Of a stretch of DNA of 9,453 nt, positions 1 to 5,103 are shown in pieces. Every line of letters starts with the position of its first letter. The stretch's first letter is position 1. Under the pieces are notes generated by a model, which worked only from the letters and a program-made list of their open reading frames with translations, was not told the DNA's origin and did not search any database. The translations under genes were made by a program, and so were the position numbers. The stretch is from Methanosarcinales archaeon. Lineage in GTDB: Archaea > Halobacteriota > Syntropharchaeia > Alkanophagales > Methanospirareceae. The stretch spans positions 1-9,453 of the forward strand of contig DAOUYX010000048.1 of assembly GCA_030665925.1 (NCBI GenBank), read 5' to 3'.

Positions 1-761
1 TGACATTCCCGCACACAACCCTCAAATCCCTCCTCCATTATATGCCCGATTATCTCATCCGGTATACCGGAGCAAGCGAGCTTACCGTTGAGAAGCACGT
101 GTGCGCGGTCTGCTTTCACGTAATTGAAGATGAAGCCGGTATGAGTGATTATCAATGCGGATTTCTTCCGGTCACTTGGCTTTTTGTCCCTTTGCAGCAT
201 CTCACTCATCATCTTCCCGATAAGCTCCACATTCTCCACGTCCACGCCGGAATCAGGCTCGTCAAATATCATGAAATCGGGGTTTTGCAGCAGCAGTTGT
301 AATATCTCCGATTTCTTCACTTCACCACCCGAAAAGCCTAAATTAACATCGCGATCCATGAATTCTGCTGGGATTTTCAGTCGTTCTGCCGCTCTTTTCA
401 TCTCAGCTTTTAATCCCGCTGCTTCCTCCTCAGCCCCTTCTTCTTTTAACCTCGCGCAAATCCTCAACATATCAACGAGTTTTACGCCTCTTATCTCCGG
501 AGGATGTTGAAAAGAAATGCCAATGCCCCTTTTCACACGCTCGTTGGTTGGCAAACCTGTTATCTCCTTTCCCTTGAATACTATCTCGCCCTCTGCTATT
601 TCGTAGCCCGGAAAACCGAGCAGAGCTAAAGTTAAAGATGTCTTTCCTGAGCCGTTGGGACCCAACAACGCGTGAACCTCCCCTTCTCCGATATGGAGGT
701 TTAGATCATTTATGATCCTCTTTCCGATTACGTCAACTGCTAAATCCTTTATCTCCAGCAT
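1..761 (-). CDS. sufC: SufC, Fe-S assembly ATPase (3' end cut by window edge)
   Basis: This is the ABC-type ATPase of the SUF iron-sulfur assembly machinery. In that family it works in the cytoplasm with SufB as the SufBC scaffold. Translation from the ATG at 761 gives 253 codons before the edge. Visible motifs are Walker A GPNGSGKT (residues 34-41), a Q-loop Gln in SFQHPP (85), the signature LGFSGGE (141-147) followed by KKSEILQ as is typical of SufC rather than of transporters, Walker B MIFDEPD (164-170) and the switch His in ITHTG (207). The family is usually about 250 residues, so only a few residues should be missing. A GGTGAAG Shine-Dalgarno lies at 774-780. The gene starts 51 nt after NifU-like 1 with no promoter visible between them, so the two are probably cotranscribed. 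SufB would be expected just beyond the left edge (inference). Identification is secure. Confidence 0.95.
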   Translation of the reverse strand, partial: MLEIKDLAVDVIGKRIINDLNLHIGEGEVHALLGPNGSGKTSLTLALLGFPGYEIAEGEIVFKGKEITGLPTNERVKRGIGISFQHPPEIRGVKLVDMLRICARLKEEGAEEEAAGLKAEMKRAAERLKIPAEFMDRDVNLGFSGGEVKKSEILQLLLQNPDFMIFDEPDSGVDVENVELIGKMMSEMLQRDKKPSDRKKSALIITHTGFIFNYVKADRAHVLLNGKLACSGIPDEIIGHIMEEGFEGCVREC

Positions 762-812
762 TTTTCATTGTTTCTTCACCAATTCTTCTAACTCTTCCGC
801 CATGTCTCTCTC

Positions 813-1073
813 TCACCGCCTCAACATCTCTATAAATCTCTCCTTGGCGTCATCTACTGCAATTACTCCCTTTACCTCCGGAATCTTCTCCTTCAGCGTC
901 GCCTCAACGAAGTTCACCAGTGTGTATTGGCTCATCGGACATCCCGCACATGCACCGCTCAACCTCACCTTCACCACGCCGTCATCCACGCTCACCAGGT
1001 CTATACTGCCGCCCTCCATCGCTAAAGCAGGTCTCACCTCTTGTTCTATAACCTCTTTTACCTTTTCCAACAT
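813..1073 (-). CDS. NifU-like C-terminal-domain protein 1 (Nfu-type Fe-S scaffold/carrier)
   Basis: An 86-residue stand-alone Nfu domain, the family that holds a [4Fe-4S] cluster between two subunits through a CxxC motif and passes it to apoproteins. The motif CAGCP is at C42 and C45, inside the family-typical run LSGACAGCPMSQYTL. The start at 1073 is preferred over an in-frame ATG 60 nt upstream because MLEKVKEVI matches the start of the paralogue at 2845. It also has the ribosome-binding sequence GGTGG five bases before it and lies about 25 bp from the centre of the palindromic promoter site; the longer form would begin upstream of that site and read through it. SufC follows after 51 nt, giving a Nfu-SufC transcription unit. 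The protein is 63/73 identical to the second copy over the shared region and keeps the C-terminal helix (DDAKERFIEMLRR) that the second copy lacks. Confidence 0.93.
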   Translation of the reverse strand: MLEKVKEVIEQEVRPALAMEGGSIDLVSVDDGVVKVRLSGACAGCPMSQYTLVNFVEATLKEKIPEVKGVIAVDDAKERFIEMLRR

Positions 1074-1090
1074 TTTACCACCGATTATTA

Positions 1091-1106
1091 TATAACGATT
1101 GTTATG
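1091..1106 (-). promoter_or_regulatory. Palindromic operator / TATA site 1, in front of NifU-like 1
   Basis: The sequence ATAACGATTGTTAT has arms ATAAC/GTTAT around GATT, centred at 1098.5, which is 25.5 bp from the NifU-like 1 start. On the minus strand the site runs into TTATATAATAAT, a good archaeal TATA box. On the plus side it reads GTTATGTAAA, where the TATA has decayed; no gene is read in that direction. The motif recurs at 2861, 4992 and, as a half, at 5075. The match is seen directly; an operator function is inferred. Confidence 0.7.
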
Positions 1107-1162
1107 TAAAATAGTGGTGCTGCGATTAGCCAAATATATCTCTTTGCATTTTCAGCTCAGCA

Positions 1163-2389
1163 TCAAGACACCGTCCTACGACCACGTTCTTTTCGTGCAT
1201 TCCTGCACCTTCTTCCCATCCGGTCACCATCAACACTGTACATCTCCAGGCCCGGCACGATTACACGCACCACAGGCACTCCTATCTCCTCCTTAGTCAA
1301 ATCAACCACTACCACTCGCTCTAATCCTGTGGCCTTTAAACGATCAATCAGGTGTTTTATATCATCGAGAAAATCATCGGTATCCAAAGAGGATGATTGC
1401 ACGCTATCAAAATCCTCACTCTCCGCTATTTCAAACCAGTGCTTGTTCTGTTTTTGCATCCACTCGTAGCCCATTATCTTCTTCATGTCCGTAGCCGCAG
1501 CATTGCCTCGTGCACTGTGTATCTGCGTGAGTCTGCTCTGTGCAACCTCCGTAATCGCCCGCTTTATTGCAACGCGCGTATCGGTATGCGTTCCCATCCC
1601 AATAGTGAGCAGTGTGGGGTCTTTCAACCTGTCATCATCCGAGACAGCCGCAAAAGTCGGCACACCGATGTCGCTCGTTATATCCCGTATAAGCACGGAA
1701 ACATTAGCATTGAGGAATTTATCTGTAAGATTACGGATTTCGCCTCCTTCTATTTTCACGTTAGGCCCTGTATTTCGTGTTATTTCCACCAGCGACCATG
1801 CATCCCGCTCTATCACTTCCGCAAGCCCGTGAAAAATTGCTTCCTCCAGCTCGTTCCCTCCTGCCAAGCCGTTCGTATTCGACCGAAACAGTCTGACCCT
1901 ATCGTATCGCGAGGGTAATGGATGGAAGACCGCATTGGCAGGCACGTAGATCTCCTCATCCTCCATCAAATCATACCCTTCCACCCACGGGATACGAACG
2001 TCCTCGACATCCCTCACATAGTCTGGGAGAATCAATTCTCGCGGGTTTAACACGTTCTCGTCCTTGCTAAGCCCGTAATAGCTATCTAATAAAAGTTCAC
2101 GGTCTCCGACTTCCGCAGAGTATCGCTCTATCGCTTCCATCAGTGCGGAAACTCTCGCCTCCTCTGCCGTCGTCCCTTTGCCCTTATACACCGATGAAGC
2201 TCCTTCCTCCGCAGTCGGTCGCGTGCAGATAAACACCGGTATTCCTATCCTGTCCAGTCCGGTTATGTCCGAAACCTGCGTAACACCAGCAGCGGGTAAC
2301 TTCGGATTTACTCTTTTTAAAGTCTCCTCGGGATGAACTGTGCGATGCGTCCCCTTCTTATAGCCCTTGATACATGACTTCAATTTCAT
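1163..2389 (-). CDS. ycaO: YcaO-family ATP-dependent cyclodehydratase / thioamidase-type protein
   Basis: A 408-residue YcaO-domain protein. The family uses ATP to activate a peptide-backbone amide by phosphorylation. It makes azolines in RiPPs, or thioamides with a sulfide source; in methanogens an archaeal YcaO thioamidates a glycine of methyl-CoM reductase, often with TfuA. ATP/Mg-binding glutamates are visible in three stretches: KGTTAEEARVSALMEAIERY (71-90), GLAEVIERDAW (188-198) and AITEVAQSRL (278-287). The C-terminal part has VVVVDLTKEEIGVPVVRVIV and PGLE. It lacks the PxPxP tail of azoline-forming YcaOs, ending in basic RKERGRRTVS. No other start is available, since an in-frame stop lies shortly upstream. 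The gene follows a Cys-rich mini-protein by 49 nt and lies between two Nfu genes, upstream of sufC. This suggests it draws sulfur from, or acts within, the Fe-S/sulfur pathway (inference). No TfuA gene is in the window. The family call is sure; the substrate is unknown. Confidence 0.93.
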   Translation of the reverse strand: MKLKSCIKGYKKGTHRTVHPEETLKRVNPKLPAAGVTQVSDITGLDRIGIPVFICTRPTAEEGASSVYKGKGTTAEEARVSALMEAIERYSAEVGDRELLLDSYYGLSKDENVLNPRELILPDYVRDVEDVRIPWVEGYDLMEDEEIYVPANAVFHPLPSRYDRVRLFRSNTNGLAGGNELEEAIFHGLAEVIERDAWSLVEITRNTGPNVKIEGGEIRNLTDKFLNANVSVLIRDITSDIGVPTFAAVSDDDRLKDPTLLTIGMGTHTDTRVAIKRAITEVAQSRLTQIHSARGNAAATDMKKIMGYEWMQKQNKHWFEIAESEDFDSVQSSSLDTDDFLDDIKHLIDRLKATGLERVVVVDLTKEEIGVPVVRVIVPGLEMYSVDGDRMGRRCRNARKERGRRTVS

Positions 2390-2438
2390 TCTGCTAAATT
2401 GCTCAACTATCTCGCGTATCTCTCCAACTCAGGATGTT

Positions 2439-2573
2439 TCATCTACAGCAGCATCCACCGCATCGTCTCCCTTCGATCTTCTTGTAGTATTCATAGCAAT
2501 CTCGACACATTTGCCGCCCGTACAGTTCCTTTGGATCATTCGTTTCCGATCCACACAGTTCGCATTTCACCAT
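2439..2573 (-). CDS. 44-residue Cys-rich zinc-ribbon-like mini-protein
   Basis: This small gene lies between NifU-like 2 and YcaO. The ATG at 2573 is preceded by a strong ribosome-binding sequence GGTGGTGA (2581-2588). The product starts MVKCELCGSE, continues with LYGRQMCRDCYEYY and ends EGRRCGGCCCR, with a TGA stop. It has eight cysteines in 44 residues: C4/C7 and C23/C26 form a treble-clef or zinc-ribbon type pair of CxxC knuckles, and the last seven residues hold C38, C41, C42 and C43. The spacing to both neighbours is about 50 nt on the same strand, which fits an operon. I do not recognise a named family. Possible roles are a metal or Fe-S carrier, a sulfur carrier for YcaO, or a YcaO substrate whose tail is modified. 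None of these is demonstrated. The coding call rests on the ribosome-binding site, the regular CxxC spacing and the operon position. Confidence 0.75.
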   Translation of the reverse strand: MVKCELCGSETNDPKELYGRQMCRDCYEYYKKIEGRRCGGCCCR

Positions 2574-2587
2574 TTTTTTCTCACCAC

Positions 2588-2626
2588 CTAAAAAAAAACT
2601 TCTTCAAATTTGTCCCAAAAGTCCTA
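2588..2626 (-). other. In-frame amber codon and Nfu-like tail after NifU-like 2
   Basis: The TAG at 2626-2624 is followed in frame by codons for DFWDKFEEVFF and another TAG at 2590-2588. Aligned with the paralogue tail DDAKERFIEMLRR, the D, F and E at paralogue positions 75, 80 and 82 are identical and four others are conservative. With the TAG read as a residue the protein would have 85 residues, against 86 in the paralogue. This is either a nonsense mutation with a decaying tail or a read-through/pyrrolysine codon. Confidence 0.4.
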
Positions 2627-2845
2627 TACCGCAACAACTCCCTTTACCTCTGGAATTTTCTCCTTCAACGTCGCCTCGACGAAGTTCACCAGTGTGTATT
2701 GACTCATGCAACATCCGGCACATGCGCCGCTCAACTTCACCTTCACCACGCCGTTATCCACGCTCACCAGCTCGATACTGCCACCGTCCATCGCTAAAAG
2801 CGGTCTCACCTCTTTTTCTATTATCCCCTTCACCTTTTCCAACAT
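2624..2845 (-). CDS. NifU-like C-terminal-domain protein 2 (short paralogue)
   Basis: A second Nfu-type Fe-S carrier, 73 residues long and 63/73 identical to the copy at 813-1073. The cluster motif is CAGCC: C42 and C45 as in the paralogue, plus an extra C46 replacing the usual proline. The reading frame stops at TAG right after EVKGVVAV, where the paralogue continues into its last helix. In frame after that TAG come eleven codons (DFWDKFEEVFF) before a second TAG, and these resemble the missing helix, so the protein may be truncated by mutation or made longer by amber read-through. The start at 2845 has GATGGT upstream and lies 25.5 bp from the centre of a perfect palindromic promoter shared with the divergent CcdA-type gene. 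It is probably the first gene of the unit leading into the Cys-rich protein and YcaO. Confidence 0.92.
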   Translation of the reverse strand: MLEKVKGIIEKEVRPLLAMDGGSIELVSVDNGVVKVKLSGACAGCCMSQYTLVNFVEATLKEKIPEVKGVVAV

Positions 2846-2860
2846 TTTACCATCAATTAT

Positions 2861-2880
2861 TATATAACAATTGTTATATA
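2861..2880. promoter_or_regulatory. Perfect 20-bp palindrome, bidirectional promoter/operator site 2
   Basis: TATATAACAATTGTTATATA is a perfect 20-bp palindrome in the 53-bp gap between the divergent NifU-like 2 and CcdA-type genes. Its centre (2870.5) is 25.5 bp from one start codon and 28.5 bp from the other, and each arm carries a TATA-like element (TTATATAATAAT leftwards, TTATATATAAAGG rightwards). The layout fits a shared, coordinately controlled promoter giving short-leader or leaderless mRNAs. The motif recurs in front of three other genes here. Confidence 0.78.
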
Positions 2881-2898
2881 TAAAGGCAGGTAAAAAAG

Positions 2899-3999
2899 AT
2901 GTGTCAGGTCAAGAATTTGGGGACATACGAAGTTGCATCCTTATCCTTAATATCATCCTTTATTTTACTCATCCTTATCGCTAATCTGTTCCTTATCCCT
3001 GTTGCCGATGCACAGAGCCATGTATCTCTGTGCTATTTTTATGGAGAGGATTGCTCGCATTGCAAAGATGTTGAGGTCGTAATAGAGGAACTCGAAGAGA
3101 AGTATCCAGGGCTCGAAGTTCATAAGTTTGAAATATCCTACAATGCAACGAACTGCGAACTTTTTAATGCCTTTATTCAAGTTTATAATCCACAAGCAGT
3201 GGAAATACCCGCTGTTTTCATTGGCAACAAATCATTAATTGGATATGGGCTGACAAAAGAAAAGCTTGAAAATGAAATAGCTTTCTGCATGCAAAACAAA
3301 TGCCCCAACCCACTTTCAATTATAAAAGGGAAGGAAGAAAACCAATCTCCGCTACTGGTCATGCTCATTGGAACGGCGTTAATAGAGGGTATTAACCCTT
3401 GTGGTTTCGCAGTCCTGATCTTTTTGCTTGCATCTCTTCTCGTTTTAAAATCGAAGAGAAGTGTTCTCGGTGTGGGCTTGTCATTCATTGCAGGCGTTTT
3501 TGCCACGCATTTCTTCGTTGGTTTTGGTATTATGGGGTGTTACCTCTTTTCGGGCTTGACAACCATCGTTAGAAATATAGTTATCCTGATAGCCATATCC
3601 GCGGGTGTCATAAACATCCGGGATTTTTGGCGTGATAAGGCAACTTTGGCTATTCCATCTTCTCTAAAACCAAATATTGTGAAACTTGTAAAGAGTGCGT
3701 CAATACCGAGTGCTATACTCCTGGGCTTCTTTGCCACAATTGCTGGACTTCCATGCACTGGATGTATATACCTTTCAATACTGGAGTTGATTGCCGGGAC
3801 ACCCTCAAAAGTTCTTTTTCTCTTACTTTATAACTTCTTCTACGCCTTACCACTCTTTGTAATTGTTGCCATAATCTATAAGGGGACTTCACCGGAGGAA
3901 GTTGAAGAATGGAGAAAGGATAAGAGAAGGTATATGAAGCTAATAGGTGGTTTGGTGATGCTTGCAGTGGGTATCGCCATGCTATTTGGTTTTGCTTAG
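2899..3999 (+). CDS. Thioredoxin-like / CcdA (DsbD-type) membrane fusion protein
   Basis: A 366-residue membrane protein that probably carries reducing equivalents across the membrane to thiols outside. Residues 1-39 look like a signal anchor ending at VADAQS. A thioredoxin-like domain follows (about 42-135), with active site C52-S-H-C55 and a cis-proline in EIPAVFIG (P104). Extra cysteines are C45, C86, C130 and C135. From about 150 to 366 there is a CcdA/DsbD-type membrane domain with roughly six hydrophobic helices. It carries the paired cysteines expected of the family: C168 in GINPCGF and C286 in AGLPCTGC, with a second Cys at 289. The family serves cytochrome c maturation and disulfide reduction. 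The TATATAAAGG just upstream and the short leader support the start at 2899. It is divergent from NifU-like 2 and convergent with the rhodanese-like gene, sharing their promoter motif, so a role in external sulfur or thiol redox fits (inference). The stop is TAG. Confidence 0.88.
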   Translation: MCQVKNLGTYEVASLSLISSFILLILIANLFLIPVADAQSHVSLCYFYGEDCSHCKDVEVVIEELEEKYPGLEVHKFEISYNATNCELFNAFIQVYNPQAVEIPAVFIGNKSLIGYGLTKEKLENEIAFCMQNKCPNPLSIIKGKEENQSPLLVMLIGTALIEGINPCGFAVLIFLLASLLVLKSKRSVLGVGLSFIAGVFATHFFVGFGIMGCYLFSGLTTIVRNIVILIAISAGVINIRDFWRDKATLAIPSSLKPNIVKLVKSASIPSAILLGFFATIAGLPCTGCIYLSILELIAGTPSKVLFLLLYNFFYALPLFVIVAIIYKGTSPEEVEEWRKDKRRYMKLIGGLVMLAVGIAMLFGFA

Positions 4000-4032
4000 A
4001 ATCCCTTCATAACCACAAGATTACACATAAGT

Positions 4033-4090
4033 CCTTTCAAGGGTGCGGGGACATGGGGCAGAGCCCCATACTTTTCACGAGGGCATGCCC
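4033..4090. terminator. Hairpin cluster between convergent genes, probable bidirectional terminator
   Basis: The 94-bp gap between the convergent CcdA-type and rhodanese genes holds CCTTTCAAGG (4033-4042), a strong hairpin ATGGGGC-AGA-GCCCCAT (4053-4069) followed by ACTTTTC, and the palindrome GGGCATGCCC (4081-4090). No coding potential is seen. A shared terminator is likely; a dispersed repeat element is the alternative. Confidence 0.5.
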
Positions 4091-4093
4091 GTT

Positions 4094-4972
4094 TCACTTA
4101 AACGATACCCACCTCCTCCTTACCCAAAAGGCAACGGCAAGTAATACTGCAATCGCAAAAATCGCTTCAAATCCCGGCTGTTCTGGGATCGAAGTTGCAG
4201 TAGAGACAATGGGATAACCACACTCTTCCCAGATGTTTATTCCACCGAGTACATTATAAACCCGTTCAGATCCATTTTTTATGAGCATATCACAGGCTAT
4301 GGTGCTATTACTGCCGTTTGCGCTATACACAACGATTTTTTTGCTCGTGTTCAGCTCTTCAGTTCTATTACTCAACTCAGACATCGGAATCAACAGTGCA
4401 CCTTCGATATGCCCTGAGTCATACTCCTCCTCAGTTCTCACGTCCAGTAAAATGAGATCTTCGGATTCGGAATCAATCATTCGCTTTGCCTCTTCAACAG
4501 CGATATCTACCGGGATTATTTGGTTTGGCTCAGACATGATAGCTATACTGTGCGTTGCAGTCACGACTTCATCGTCATAAGTTACCGAGGCACCAATAAC
4601 ATACGTTCCCTGGCTTATCCCCGCACATTTGGAGCATGATGGTAGTTTTTTCGTGAACGTCACGTTATTCTTCCCGGCGGTTAAATTCTGTTTACTCGAA
4701 TAGGATACGTAATACACCCCTTTTGTACTCTTCACACCGGAAACTTTAATGAGAGCGTTGCTTATGTTCTCAGGTGAATACACCGATAAGAAAATATTCA
4801 TCTCTTCCCGTGCTGTGTAGACGTCCTTATCAGTGCTAAAAGATACAATCTTTATCCCATCATCCGCTGATGCAGGGGGCGTGGAGGCAAATGCGTTTTG
4901 CATGCCAGCACTTGCGAAAGCCGAAAGCAGCACTATCACCGTTAGAACTACTGGGAATAGTTTATGATTCAT
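4094..4972 (-). CDS. Exported rhodanese-like protein, catalytic Cys missing, PGF-CTERM-like anchor
   Basis: A 292-residue secreted protein. A signal peptide covers residues 1 to about 29 (NAFAS). A beta-sandwich-like domain (about 40-147) contains a CSKC motif (C113, C116). A rhodanese domain spans about 155-256, with LILLDVRTEEEYDSGHIEGA and VLGGINIWEECGYPI clearly recognisable. The active-site loop reads VVYSANGSNS, so Ser217 stands where sulfurtransferases have the catalytic Cys; C227 lies ten residues later. The tail PGFEAIFAIAVLLAVAF plus VRRRW matches the PGF-CTERM pattern, a surface-anchoring signal processed by archaeosortase. It is therefore probably a cell-surface binding or docking domain rather than an active thiosulfate sulfurtransferase (inference). 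The start at 4972 follows GGTGAG and lies 27.5 bp from a palindromic promoter site. An ATG 15 nt upstream in the same frame meets a stop after three codons. Confidence 0.9.
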   Translation of the reverse strand: MNHKLFPVVLTVIVLLSAFASAGMQNAFASTPPASADDGIKIVSFSTDKDVYTAREEMNIFLSVYSPENISNALIKVSGVKSTKGVYYVSYSSKQNLTAGKNNVTFTKKLPSCSKCAGISQGTYVIGASVTYDDEVVTATHSIAIMSEPNQIIPVDIAVEEAKRMIDSESEDLILLDVRTEEEYDSGHIEGALLIPMSELSNRTEELNTSKKIVVYSANGSNSTIACDMLIKNGSERVYNVLGGINIWEECGYPIVSTATSIPEQPGFEAIFAIAVLLAVAFWVRRRWVSFK

Positions 4973-4991
4973 TTTTCATCTCACCATCTTT

Positions 4992-5007
4992 TATAACGAT
5001 TGTTATA
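4992..5007. promoter_or_regulatory. Palindromic operator / TATA site 3, in front of the rhodanese gene
   Basis: TATAACGATTGTTATA has 6-bp arms around GATT, centred at 4999.5. TATA-like extensions exist on both sides: TTATAAAAG towards the rhodanese and TTATATATAAAGG towards the HTH regulator. It may therefore fire both ways, giving the regulator a second, longer-leader promoter. It has the same core as sites 1 and 2. Confidence 0.72.
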
Positions 5008-5074
5008 TATAAAGGTATGCGATATTTTACACTTTCGGAAAAAAACCGGATTTCTGCAAACTTCATATACCTCG

Positions 5075-5090
5075 TTATTATATAACAATT
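5075..5090 (+). promoter_or_regulatory. Half-palindrome / TATA site 4, in front of the HTH regulator
   Basis: TTATTATATAACAATT is identical to 2857-2872, the left arm of the perfect palindrome at site 2. The right arm is absent here and the sequence goes straight to AAAGGTAGATAAG and the ATG at 5104. Site 2 has GTTATATAT between the same two blocks. The TATA core lies about 23 bp before the start codon, so the mRNA is probably near-leaderless. A weaker operator for autoregulation is a reasonable inference. Confidence 0.6.
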
Positions 5091-5103
5091 AAAGGTAGAT
5101 AAG

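Noticed and set aside
145..510. Long plus-strand ORFs opposite SufC, and likewise opposite YcaO (1397-1918) and NifU-like 2 (2399-2797).
   Set aside because: They are antisense shadows of well-conserved genes with low-complexity Ser/Leu/Phe/His-rich products.
765..803. A 12-codon minus-strand ORF (MAEELEELVKKQ) between NifU-like 1 and SufC.
   Set aside because: It is very short and uninformative in composition; the GGTGAAG inside it is better explained as the SufC ribosome-binding site.
1074..1133. Upstream ATG extending NifU-like 1 by 20 residues.
   Set aside because: The extension would be read through the palindromic promoter site, and the paralogue starts at the equivalent of 1073.
2390..2442. 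A 11-codon minus-strand ORF (MKHPELERYAR) whose ATG overlaps the stop of the Cys-rich protein.
   Set aside because: It is too short to support and not in frame with YcaO; it may only aid coupling.
3997..4090. Read-through of the TAG stop of the CcdA fusion as a third amber candidate.
   Set aside because: The in-frame continuation runs through the hairpin cluster and has no family-like sequence, so this TAG is a normal stop.
5017..5085. A 22-codon plus-strand ORF (starting MRYFTLSEKN) just after TATATAAAGGT at site 3, a possible leader peptide for the regulator.
   Set aside because: No ribosome-binding site or recognisable features, and it ends inside the half operator; a chance ORF cannot be excluded without conservation data.
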